A stretch of 42,222 bases of DNA from Phil1 sp964487565 (lineage in GTDB: Bacteria; Bacillota; Clostridia; Christensenellales; CAG-138): the NCBI GenBank assembly GCA_964487565.1, contig CAZARN010000017.1, positions 1 to 42,222 of the forward strand, read 5' to 3'. The position numbers were made by a program, and so were the translations under genes. Below the pieces are notes generated by a model. That model was not told the origin of the DNA and ran no database searches. It was given only the letters and a program-made list of their open reading frames with translations. The first letter of the stretch is position 1. Each line of letters begins with the position of its first letter. Below are positions 1 to 7,184 of this stretch, piece after piece.

Positions 1-97
1 TATCCTACGACAGGAGGTCCTTTTTCTCAATGTCCTATTCTTGGGGTTCAGTTCAAAACGCGGGCGGCTTTTCTTTACACCGAATCAGAACGCCATA

Positions 98-1774
98 TCA
101 GAATATCCTGTATGCACAGTAGAAGAACTTGCGCCAGTAGGCTTCCTTATAGCTCCTGCGCACGACCTGACCCCTGTTGGAGGAGGCGTCGACCATTTCC
201 GTATCGTTGATGACGATGCCGACGTGGCCTTTGGACGACGACATGCGGAACACGAGTATGTCGCCCTTGCGGCAGCTGTCGATCGAGGAAATCTTCTGAT
301 ATTTGCTCACGCTGCGCCACGCCTTGCTTGTCATATAGCCCTGCTTGACGCCGGCCTGATTGAGACACCAGTAAACGAAGCCGGAACAGTCGAAGCCTGA
401 CGGCCCTTTGGCGCCCGTTCTGTAACGGCAGCCGACTTTGCTCAAGGCGACCTCGATCAGCCTGTCCGCAGTTGCGCCGGAGGAATTGTATGACGGGGAA
501 GGCGTTGACGTCGAACCGCCGCTGCCGCCGCCGGAGGTCGACGCCGGCTGATCGGACGATGCGGCCACCGCGGAACCGGAGCGAAGTACGGACATCGTTT
601 TGCGGCCGACCTTTCCGTCGACGGAAAGCTTGTTGTTCTCCTGGAAGGAACGCACAGCGGACTCCGTGCCCGAACCGAAGTAACCGTCCGCTGAAGAAAG
701 ATAGCCGAGCTTTTTGAGCATCTTCTGCACGCTCTTCACGGTTTCGCCGCTCATACCTATCGTGAGGGCGTTTGCCTGCGCATCGGAGGACATGAGCAGC
801 TCCTTTGTCATGGGGCCGATATGCCCGTCCGCAATGAGACCGCTCAGCTCCTGAAAAAGCTTAACCGCGGCGACGGTATCCTTGCCGAAGGTGCCGTCAG
901 GCTCTGTCGTGAGATAGCCCAGCGCGTAAAGCCGCTTTTGATATCTGAGCACGTCGTCGCTCTTTTCGCCGTATGAAACGGACCTTGCGATCGCGTCTTC
1001 GCTGTACAGCGCCTCGCGCGTCTGCATACCTATCATACCGTCCACGTCGAGATTGTTGCGGCTTTGAAAATCCTTGACCGCGGCGGCTGTTTCATCGCCG
1101 AAATAGCCCGTGGTCTTTTTCATGTAATCAAGCTCGACAAGACGCTTCTGAAGCTCCTCGACGTCGGTGCCTTCATCGCCGACGGTGACCATATACACAA
1201 GCGCATCCGCGCGCATGAGGCGATCGTATGTTTCCTCACCGATATAACCGTCGATCTTGAGACCGTGGCGGCGCTGGAACGCCTCGACGGCTTCCTTGGT
1301 TATTTCGCCGTAATATTCAGTCGGTTCATCGTAATCCATATAGCCGAGGTCCATCAGGCGCTGCTGCACGGCCATCACGGTTTCGCCGGTGGTGCCTTTG
1401 CCGAGAAAGACCGGGGTTGGCGTAGGCACGGGGGTGGGCGAAGGCCTGGGCGTGGGATCGGGCGTATGCGTGACCGCCGTCGTGAGGTCGAGCACGTCCC
1501 CGTTCGCTTCAAGCTGATGCGTCTCAGCCGGGGTGGCCGACGCGCCGCCGCCGAAGATGAGCGCGAGCGTGACGCCGATCACAACGACGCCCGAAAGCGA
1601 AACAGCCGCGATCGCGGAAGGCTTTTTGGCGCGCATGTCCGACGCGAAGCGCTGCCTGAGGGCGGTGAAGCCGCCAGCTTTTTGAAAGCGCCTGCGCGTG
1701 CGCAAAAGCGAACGCCGTGCGTTCGCCGCGCCATTTTTTATATTCGTGATTATATTGTTAAATATTTCTTTCAT
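98..1774 (-). CDS. Membrane-anchored NlpC/P60 endopeptidase with four peptidoglycan-binding repeats
   Basis: 558 aa. Predicted to cut peptide stems of peptidoglycan outside the membrane. A basic N-terminal tail (1-52, many Arg/Lys) precedes one hydrophobic segment at about 53-75, giving a type II anchor rather than a cleaved signal peptide. A Pro/Thr-rich spacer (103-122) follows, then four PG_binding_1 repeats spaced about 70 residues apart (127-188, 196-257, 267-328, 337-398), each with the pattern LQ.RL..LGY....DG.FG..T..AV..FQ. A Ser/Gly/Pro linker leads to a C-terminal NlpC/P60 domain (about 435-558) with the nucleophile Cys463 in GFDCSGFVYW and the catalytic His517 in GHVGI. Starts at ATG 1774; the ribosome site is weak (GCGGCGGAAC). 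It lies 78 bp downstream of the GyrI-like gene but has its own -10 box. No terminator was seen between its stop and the window edge. The family is secure; spore- or division-related use is unknown. Confidence 0.93.
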   Translation of the reverse strand: MKEIFNNIITNIKNGAANARRSLLRTRRRFQKAGGFTALRQRFASDMRAKKPSAIAAVSLSGVVVIGVTLALIFGGGASATPAETHQLEANGDVLDLTTAVTHTPDPTPRPSPTPVPTPTPVFLGKGTTGETVMAVQQRLMDLGYMDYDEPTEYYGEITKEAVEAFQRRHGLKIDGYIGEETYDRLMRADALVYMVTVGDEGTDVEELQKRLVELDYMKKTTGYFGDETAAAVKDFQSRNNLDVDGMIGMQTREALYSEDAIARSVSYGEKSDDVLRYQKRLYALGYLTTEPDGTFGKDTVAAVKLFQELSGLIADGHIGPMTKELLMSSDAQANALTIGMSGETVKSVQKMLKKLGYLSSADGYFGSGTESAVRSFQENNKLSVDGKVGRKTMSVLRSGSAVAASSDQPASTSGGGSGGSTSTPSPSYNSSGATADRLIEVALSKVGCRYRTGAKGPSGFDCSGFVYWCLNQAGVKQGYMTSKAWRSVSKYQKISSIDSCRKGDILVFRMSSSKGHVGIVINDTEMVDASSNRGQVVRRSYKEAYWRKFFYCAYRIF

Positions 1775-1804
1775 ACAAGTTCCGCCGCAGTAGTATTTTC
1801 AATG

Positions 1805-1813
1805 ATTATACCA
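1805..1813 (-). promoter_or_regulatory. Extended -10 promoter of the NlpC/P60 gene
   Basis: Read on the minus strand this is TGG-TATAAT, an extended -10 with a consensus hexamer, about 30 bases before the ATG at 1774. I see no good -35 hexamer, which is tolerated with TGn. It suggests the hydrolase can be expressed independently of the GyrI-like gene upstream. Confidence 0.5.
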
Positions 1814-1852
1814 TGCGGTGCACGGAGCGTGTTTGAAGATTCGATGAATAAG

Positions 1853-2692
1853 TCACTTGCCGCTCTCCGCGTCGTCATGCTCGTTTTTCTTTTCACGCGC
1901 TTCCTTTTGCTTTTCGATATACGCATAGACGAAATAGCCGACGGCGCCGCCGATGAGCATATAGACGAGATACTTATCGGAACTGCCGGCGATGAGCATA
2001 CCGGCCACGAGGCCGACCGAAACGAAAAGCACGCCGAGCATCGCGTTGCGTCGCTTGGGGATGCGCTCCGCAAGGGTTTTCATCGGGCGCACAGGGATGA
2101 GAATCTCGGATTCGTACTCTTCGGAATCCATGTCGCCGAACGGATATATCTCTATCTCCGGGCCGTCGTCGTGATTGTATGGGGATTTCGGGAACCATTT
2201 GTTGTATATCACCGTATACTGCCCGGATACGGATCTCACCGCGGGGCCTTTGCACTTGAACTGGGCGTAGTTGCCCTCGCCCGCCTCAAGCCGCTCATAG
2301 CCCTCGGGCGGCTCCGCATCGGGATCGACCGGCTCCACGGCTATCCAGTAATCATACTCATGCGTGCCGAAGTTGGCGCATGCTCCGGTGAAGCTTTGCG
2401 ATTCGGGATGCGCCATCGCGCGCAGCTCCTCAAGCGTGCCGTCCTCGCGGCATTTCTTCCAGAATGCTTCAAGCTGCTCAAGATTGTCGTTCTTCTTGGT
2501 TTCAATGCGCGTGCGTTTGCCGAAATATGTTGACGCTGTTACGCGATATACGTTCTTCTCGATCCGCTCTGCAAGCTCCGCACCCGAGGAGGGCAAAGGC
2601 TCTTCCTCAACGGGGATCATTTCCTCGCACCCTTCGGCGTTCCGGGCGTTGACGTCATCCGTTTCCTGCTGCTTCTTCCTGAATGAGAACAT
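1853..2692 (-). CDS. GyrI-like effector-binding domain protein with two C-terminal membrane helices
   Basis: 279 aa from ATG 2692, which has a clear AAAGGAG 7 bases upstream; the open frame runs further 5' but has no ribosome site there. Residues about 40-203 look like the GyrI/AraC effector-binding fold (the small-molecule pocket of BmrR- and Rob-type regulators): FWKKCREDG at 78, YDYWIAVEP at 113, PEGYERLEAGEGNYAQFKC from 129, and the closing IEIYPFGDM....ESEILIPV. No helix-turn-helix is present. Instead two hydrophobic helices (about 217-236 and 241-259) end in a charged tail, so the sensor domain should be tethered to the cytoplasmic face of the membrane. Known: stand-alone GyrI-like proteins bind or hydrolyse small amphipathic molecules. 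Inferred: a membrane-tethered binding or detoxification protein. The function is not established. Confidence 0.75.
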   Translation of the reverse strand: MFSFRKKQQETDDVNARNAEGCEEMIPVEEEPLPSSGAELAERIEKNVYRVTASTYFGKRTRIETKKNDNLEQLEAFWKKCREDGTLEELRAMAHPESQSFTGACANFGTHEYDYWIAVEPVDPDAEPPEGYERLEAGEGNYAQFKCKGPAVRSVSGQYTVIYNKWFPKSPYNHDDGPEIEIYPFGDMDSEEYESEILIPVRPMKTLAERIPKRRNAMLGVLFVSVGLVAGMLIAGSSDKYLVYMLIGGAVGYFVYAYIEKQKEAREKKNEHDDAESGK

Positions 2693-2721
2693 GGCAAATC
2701 TCCTTTGGTGAATTATAAAAT

Positions 2722-2751
2722 ATGATACTTCATAAGTCCCCGCTTCGTCAA
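2722..2751 (-). promoter_or_regulatory. Promoter of the GyrI-like gene
   Basis: On the minus strand TTGACG, an 18-bp spacer and TATCAT, followed by a leader of about 20-25 bases and the AAAGGAG ribosome site. It is back to back with the promoter of the divergent ATP-grasp gene; the two -35 boxes are only 8 bp apart (2751 and 2760), so the two promoters may interfere. Confidence 0.55.
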
Positions 2752-2759
2752 TGCGCGCC

Positions 2760-2788
2760 TTGAATTCGTCACCCTCGTGTGCTATGCT
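2760..2788 (+). promoter_or_regulatory. Promoter of the ATP-grasp gene, predicted to give a leaderless mRNA
   Basis: TTGAAT at 2760-2765, a 17-bp spacer ending in TGC, and TATGCT at 2783-2788: a good extended -10 promoter. The expected start of transcription, about 7 bases after the -10 box, falls on the A of the ATG at 2795. There is no Shine-Dalgarno sequence. Confidence 0.55.
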
Positions 2789-2794
2789 TGCCAC

Positions 2795-3688
2795 ATGATG
2801 AAGAACGGTTTCCTTATAACAAACGGTTTCCTGCAAAGCGGCAAATTCGAGGCGCTTTACGCTTCGCTTTCCGCCGCGGCCGGGCGCTGCGGCCTTTCGC
2901 TTGAAGCGCGCACAAACATCGATCTGATGAGCGACGCCGCGCTAAATATCACCCTTGCAGGCGGCGAGCTGCCTTCGTTTTCGGTTTTCTGGGACAAGGA
3001 TGTCCGCCTTATGCGTCTGCTTGAGGCGCGCGGCATGCGCCTTTTCAACAACGCCCGCGCGGTGGAGCTTTGCGACGATAAATCCCTCACCCACATCGCT
3101 CTTTCCGGCAGGCTGCCCATGCCGCGCACGGTGCTCATCCCGCTCACCTTCCCGCGGGTCGGCTATACGGATACGTCGTTCCTTGATACGATCGCGGATT
3201 ACCTCGGCTTTCCGTTTGTGATAAAGGAATGCTTCGGCTCCTTCGGGGCGCAGGTATATCTTGCAGGGAATATCGCACAGGCGAAGGCCATATTGGAAAA
3301 AACCTCAGGTTCCGCAGCCATCGCGCAGGAATTCATAAAGGAGACCGCCGGAAGGGACATGCGGCTTTATGTCGTCGGCGGACGGTGCGCCGCAGCGATG
3401 CTGCGCGAGAACACAGCGGGCGATTTCCGCGCGAATGTGGCGCTTGGAGGCAAAACGTCGGCCTATCGGCCGACGCAGGAGGAAAAGGATCTCGCCGAGC
3501 GCGCGGCGGCTGTTCTGGGCCTTGATTTTGCCGGGGTCGACCTGCTCTTTTCAAAGGACGGGCCGGTGCTGTGCGAGGTGAATTCAAACGCGCATTTTGC
3601 AGGCATATCGGAAGCGACGGGCGTTGATATAGCGCAGCTCATCATGGCTCATGTGGCGGAAGCGGTCAACGCGATACACGCCGAATAA
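2795..3688 (+). CDS. RimK-type ATP-grasp ligase
   Basis: 297 aa. Catalyses ATP-dependent formation of an amide (or similar) bond through an acyl-phosphate; members include RimK, the cyanophycin/glutathione ligases and coenzyme gamma-F420-2 ligase. An N-terminal pre-ATP-grasp region (1-95) is followed by FVIKECFGSFGAQVYL (142-156, ATP-grasp lysine and Gly-rich loop), GRDMRLYVVGG (186-196), GVDLLF with Asp249, and CEVNSNAHF with Glu261 and Asn263 (Mg-ATP ligands). The start is one of two tandem ATGs (2795/2798). An earlier in-frame GTG at 2777 lies inside the promoter and is unlikely. The last 40 bases overlap the 3' end of the convergent PPTase gene. The substrate is not predictable from sequence. 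It could be an accessory ligase of the neighbouring NRPS product, but the opposite orientation gives no operon support. Confidence 0.85.
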   Translation: MMKNGFLITNGFLQSGKFEALYASLSAAAGRCGLSLEARTNIDLMSDAALNITLAGGELPSFSVFWDKDVRLMRLLEARGMRLFNNARAVELCDDKSLTHIALSGRLPMPRTVLIPLTFPRVGYTDTSFLDTIADYLGFPFVIKECFGSFGAQVYLAGNIAQAKAILEKTSGSAAIAQEFIKETAGRDMRLYVVGGRCAAAMLRENTAGDFRANVALGGKTSAYRPTQEEKDLAERAAAVLGLDFAGVDLLFSKDGPVLCEVNSNAHFAGISEATGVDIAQLIMAHVAEAVNAIHAE

Positions 3689-4194
3689 CCGTGCGGAACG
3701 TTTTGCGGCCTTATGAACTCGACGCCCAACGCCGCGCCGTCAAACGTCTGACCGTTCACGGTGGAGATCTGTGAAAAACGGTCGTCAATACCCTGCCCTG
3801 TAAGCTTTATATAGCTTTCCTTGGCGGTCCATATGTCAAAAAACGCGCTCTCGCCCAGGCGAAGAGCGTATTTTTGTTCGCTCTCCGAGAAGAAACGCGC
3901 CGCAACGGCGCGCGTGTTGCGCTCCTTCACGCGCTCGATATCAAAACCTACCGCGCGTGCGCAAAGCGCCACCGCCCATATATCCCCGCTGTGACTTATC
4001 GAGAAGTACGGCGCGCCGGGCTGATCGAAAAAAGGCTTGCCGCGCACGGACAGGCGCAGCGACGCGGCGTCCGGCTCGGGAATGCCGCGCCCGACGCAAA
4101 AATCAGCCGTGCAGCGCATGAGAAAGGCCAAACGGACATCGGCAGCCGTGTGCTGCGCGCCGGGAACATAATAAATTGCGGCGTTGCCGTTCAC
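3649..4194 (-). CDS. Sfp-type 4'-phosphopantetheinyl transferase
   Basis: 181 aa. Transfers the phosphopantetheine arm of CoA to the serine of carrier proteins, here presumably the two NRPS PCPs and the stand-alone carrier encoded just upstream. Seen motifs: FSISHSGD (64-71), GFDIERVKE with the Mg ligands Asp85 and Glu87, and WTAKESYIK (122-130) with the catalytic Glu126 and Lys130. I chose GTG 4194 because it overlaps the carrier-protein stop (GTGA) and puts the first beta strand (IYYVPG) at the N terminus as in the family. The alternative TTG at 4257 would add 21 residues read in another frame of the carrier gene. GGAG lies only 2 bases before the GTG, so translation probably depends on coupling. 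Last gene of the NRPS operon; no terminator follows, and its tail overlaps the ATP-grasp gene. Confidence 0.92.
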   Translation of the reverse strand: MNGNAAIYYVPGAQHTAADVRLAFLMRCTADFCVGRGIPEPDAASLRLSVRGKPFFDQPGAPYFSISHSGDIWAVALCARAVGFDIERVKERNTRAVAARFFSESEQKYALRLGESAFFDIWTAKESYIKLTGQGIDDRFSQISTVNGQTFDGAALGVEFIRPQNVPHGYSACIALTASAT

Positions 4195-4421
4195 TTCTCC
4201 GTTATGCCGCGCTTGCGCATATACTCGATTATATCGCTCACCTGATGCAGGTTCCAAACGTCGCGCGTGGGTATGGTGGTGTCGAAACGCTCCTCAAAGG
4301 CGCAGATAATGTTCATCACATCGAAGGAAGTAAGCTCCAGATCCTTTATAAGATCGGTGTCGGGCGTGATATCCTTCTTGCCGGTGATGTTGCAGATGAT
4401 TTCGGAAATTAGCTCAAGCAT
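4191..4421 (-). CDS. Stand-alone acyl/peptidyl carrier protein
   Basis: 76 aa four-helix carrier protein. The attachment serine is Ser32 in DLELTSFDVM (the DSL site of the family, here TSF), followed by the acidic helix and FEERFDTTIP, which resembles fatty-acid and D-alanyl carrier proteins more than NRPS PCPs. ATG 4421 has AGGAGG 9 bases upstream. It begins 19 bp after the ligase stop and ends overlapping the PPTase start, so ligase, carrier and PPTase form one coupled block. Inferred role: carries the acyl (or first aminoacyl) group loaded by the ligase and presents it to the starter condensation domain of the NRPS. Confidence 0.9.
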   Translation of the reverse strand: MLELISEIICNITGKKDITPDTDLIKDLELTSFDVMNIICAFEERFDTTIPTRDVWNLHQVSDIIEYMRKRGITEK

Positions 4422-4440
4422 ATCAAAAAACCTCCTGATA

Positions 4441-6087
4441 TTACCGCTTCAACTTGCGGTTCGCGGTCTTTTCAAACTCCTTGGAGCTGAGATTGACCAT
4501 CTGTATTTGTTTATATGCCGGAAGATGAGAGTTTACGCCGTCAACATATCGCTGGAGCCGTTCGAGTATTTCATACTGGCTCATCCCTTCCGTTGCCGCG
4601 GGGTCAGGATACACGGTCACGGCAAGGCGCACGTCATCCGCGCTCTCGCCCGATTGTACGCCGCGTGCCACGACCTCACCGACGAGCGGCGCGCCCGCAA
4701 GATAGCCTTCGATCTCCTCCGGGGCGATCTTCTTGCCGTTCTTGAGCACGATGAGGGTTTTCCTGCGCCCTGTTATGTGCAGGAAGCCGCGCGCGTCCGT
4801 ATAACCCATGTCGCCCGTGCGGAACCAGCCATCGTCCATTGCGGCCGCAGTCGCCGCGGGATCGCCGTAATAACCCTTCATCAGCATGTCGCCGCAAACG
4901 AGGATCTCTCCGTCCTCGATGCGCACCTTGTAGCCGGGCAGCACGAGACCGGCGCTGTGCGGCAGATGCTCGCGCACGCGGTTGACGCTGACGAGCGGCG
5001 AGCATTCCGTGATGCCGTAGCCCTCAAGCACGAGCACGCCGAAGGCTTCCATATTGTCCGCAACGGAGCGCGCAAGGTGCGCGCCGCCGCAGACGATCAG
5101 CGAAAGCTTGCCGATGCCTTTATTTTTCGCCTCAACAAGAAGCTTGCGGGGCTTCCTGTGCAGGAATGCAAGGCCTAACCTGAAGCGGTTGAGCTCATTG
5201 TCCATGAGGCGCTTGAGGCCTGCGCTTTCCATACCGTGCACGATGCGGCGGTAAATCATCTCAACAACAAGCGGAACGGCCATGAGTATCTCCGCGTTAA
5301 AAACTAGAAAATCGCGCGTGATGCGCTTTATATCGCAGCATATGCCAAGCTCCGCCCCGTAAAACAGGATGCAGAGCGCGCCGCAGGTCAGCCCGTATGT
5401 GTGATACAGGGGAAGGGCGGTGAACACCCTTGCGCTGGGTCTGACCATCGCAACGGAAGCGAGCGCGTTGCCGGTGATGCCGCGGTGGGTGAGCATGACG
5501 GGCTTGGGCAAACTGCTCGTACCCGAGGTGAACGCGATCGCGGCGACAGAATCGGGATCGGGTGCAAAGGCGCGAAATGAAGCGGCCTCCGCTTCGTCCT
5601 GCGCCTCGTCGCGCGCGATGAAGGAATAAAGGCTTCGAAGCCCGTCGCTGTCCACTGCCGAAACGACAAGCACAGCCACGCCCTGTCCTTCGAGCTTGTC
5701 GCGCACAAGGGCCGCGATGGAGGGTGAAACGGCCGCAAGCTTTGCGCCTGTGCGCGTTATCATGGAACAGATCGAAGCCTCCGGCTGTTCTACATCGACG
5801 AGCACCGCGGTGCCGCCGGATGCGGTTATGCCAAAGAACATGAACAGCCATTCATAGCAGTTCTCGCAGGCGATCGCGACTTTTTCGCCGCGAAGTCCGT
5901 CGCGCAGGAGGGCAGACGCGAATACCGCGCTGTCCGTAAGAAGCTCGCCGAAGGTTTTTGTGTGTTCCATACCCGCGCGGTCATACCAGGTGACGGCGGG
6001 CGCATCGGTATGCGCCGCTGCCGTTGACGAGAGCGCGGTTGAAAGATCGGCATATGAGGGAACGTCGAAAAGTGGAGTTTTAATCAT
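4441..6087 (-). CDS. Stand-alone AMP-forming acyl (or aminoacyl) ligase
   Basis: 548 aa, ANL superfamily: activates a carboxylic acid as the acyl-AMP and transfers it to a thiol. The phosphate-binding loop is FTSGTSSLPKPVM (186-198), with Ser and Pro where Gly is usual. Further motifs: GYGITECSP (356-364), YKVRIEDGEILVCGD, WFRTGDMGY (421-429), GRRKTLIVLKNGKKIAPEEIE (440-460) and the C-terminal catalytic Lys545 in TANRKLKR. Start: ATG 6087 shares its A with the TAA of the HD-GYP gene (TAATG). A GTG 39 bases further up (6126) is possible but lies inside that gene. Resemblance to long-chain fatty-acid ligases plus the next-door carrier suggests loading of a fatty acyl starter unit; a stand-alone amino-acid adenylation domain is the alternative. 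Confidence 0.88.
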   Translation of the reverse strand: MIKTPLFDVPSYADLSTALSSTAAAHTDAPAVTWYDRAGMEHTKTFGELLTDSAVFASALLRDGLRGEKVAIACENCYEWLFMFFGITASGGTAVLVDVEQPEASICSMITRTGAKLAAVSPSIAALVRDKLEGQGVAVLVVSAVDSDGLRSLYSFIARDEAQDEAEAASFRAFAPDPDSVAAIAFTSGTSSLPKPVMLTHRGITGNALASVAMVRPSARVFTALPLYHTYGLTCGALCILFYGAELGICCDIKRITRDFLVFNAEILMAVPLVVEMIYRRIVHGMESAGLKRLMDNELNRFRLGLAFLHRKPRKLLVEAKNKGIGKLSLIVCGGAHLARSVADNMEAFGVLVLEGYGITECSPLVSVNRVREHLPHSAGLVLPGYKVRIEDGEILVCGDMLMKGYYGDPAATAAAMDDGWFRTGDMGYTDARGFLHITGRRKTLIVLKNGKKIAPEEIEGYLAGAPLVGEVVARGVQSGESADDVRLAVTVYPDPAATEGMSQYEILERLQRYVDGVNSHLPAYKQIQMVNLSSKEFEKTANRKLKR

Positions 6088-7184
6088 TAAAGCAGCCCCG
6101 TTTCCGAGCGCGAACCATATGTCCACGCGACTTCTTTTTTCATTTCATCATAGTCCTCAAGCACATTGAGGAAAGCCGTCACGGCGTCCGGATCAAATTG
6201 CGTGCCGGAGCCTTCCTTAAGTTCCTCAACGGCGTGATCGAAGGTGAGGTTTTCCCTGTAAAGCCTGTGCGAGGTCATCGCGTCGAACGCATCGGCGACG
6301 GCGATCAGCCTGGCCTCTTCGATTATATCATCGCCCGCGATGCCGTCCGGATAACCGGAGCCGTCAAAGCGTTCGTGATGCTCGCGCACGATCTCGGCGA
6401 TGCCTGCAAAGGCAGATATGGCCTTCAGTATTTCACAGCCCTTTTCCGGATGCAGCATGATAAGCTCATATTCGGGCATATTCAGCCTGCCGGGCTTGAG
6501 AAGCACGCTGTCCGGCACGGCCACCTTGCCGACGTCGTGGAACAGGCCCGCAAGGCGCACCCTTTCACAAAAGCCATCGTCCCGTCCCATCTGGTGGGCG
6601 ATCTTCAGCGCAAAACAGCTCACCCTGTCCGAATGGCCGCGCGTGTAAAAGTCCCTTGCATCAACGATGAGACGCAGCGCGCTTATGACCTCCATATAGC
6701 TGTCGCCCAAAGAGGTATACATCTGTTCGAGCTGCTTGTTCTTGCGATCAAGGTCGTCCCTGTAAGCTTTGATGGTGCGCATCTGCTTTATGCTCTTCAC
6801 GCAGGATTCAATGAGCAGCTCAAGCTGATCGAACCTGTCGCTTTTTTCGTAATAGCCCTGAATATCAAGCTCGCGTATCGCGCGTATCGGGGGCGCCATG
6901 CTCTTGTGACCGGTGAGAAGGATTATATAAAGATCGCGGTCGAATTTTCTGATCTCGCTTACAACGCGATCCCCGGTGATGGGCGCCATGAGAAAATCAA
7001 GCAGCAGTATGTCATAATGCCCGTCCCTGATGCGCTCAATCCCGCGATAAGGATTGGTCTCAACATCGACCGTGAAGCCCGATGTCGTGAAATAAGCCTG
7101 AAGCGTGGCGGTCATTATCGGATCGTCGTCAAGCGCGAGAATCGAAAAGTCCAGCTTTTGAGAGCCGACTTTGTTTTTTCTCAT
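6087..7184 (-). CDS. Response regulator with HD-GYP c-di-GMP phosphodiesterase output
   Basis: 365 aa. An N-terminal receiver domain (about 12-128) has the acidic cluster Asp19-21, phospho-acceptor Asp63 in LLLDFLMAP, Thr91 and Lys114. A coiled linker (128-165) leads to a full HD-GYP domain: RGHSDRV (His184), LFHDVGKVAVPDSVLLKPG (His216/Asp217), HPEKG (His245), HHERFDGSGYPDG (His269/His270, with GYP 277-279) and VADAFDAMT (Asp298). All metal and GYP residues are present, so hydrolysis of c-di-GMP is expected. Starts at ATG 7184 with an AGGAGG site; the start overlaps the kinase stop as TAATG and its own stop overlaps the ligase start the same way. Inferred partner: the kinase encoded directly upstream. 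Confidence 0.95.
   Translation of the reverse strand: MRKNKVGSQKLDFSILALDDDPIMTATLQAYFTTSGFTVDVETNPYRGIERIRDGHYDILLLDFLMAPITGDRVVSEIRKFDRDLYIILLTGHKSMAPPIRAIRELDIQGYYEKSDRFDQLELLIESCVKSIKQMRTIKAYRDDLDRKNKQLEQMYTSLGDSYMEVISALRLIVDARDFYTRGHSDRVSCFALKIAHQMGRDDGFCERVRLAGLFHDVGKVAVPDSVLLKPGRLNMPEYELIMLHPEKGCEILKAISAFAGIAEIVREHHERFDGSGYPDGIAGDDIIEEARLIAVADAFDAMTSHRLYRENLTFDHAVEELKEGSGTQFDPDAVTAFLNVLEDYDEMKKEVAWTYGSRSETGLL

Noticed and set aside
30..122. 30-codon plus-strand open frame after an AGGAGG at the window edge
   Set aside because: The ribosome site is about 12 bases from the ATG, there is no recognisable product, and it overlaps the end of the NlpC/P60 gene; the left context is missing, so it cannot be judged.
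1064..2533. 489-codon open frame on the plus strand across two minus-strand genes
   Set aside because: It runs antisense through the NlpC/P60 gene, the promoter gap and the GyrI-like gene; it has Arg/His/Ala-rich composition and no domain, a by-product of high G+C codon use.
4195..4257. TTG-initiated N-terminal extension of the PPTase
   Set aside because: The extra 21 residues are read from inside the carrier-protein gene and precede the first conserved beta strand; the GTG overlapping the carrier stop fits better.
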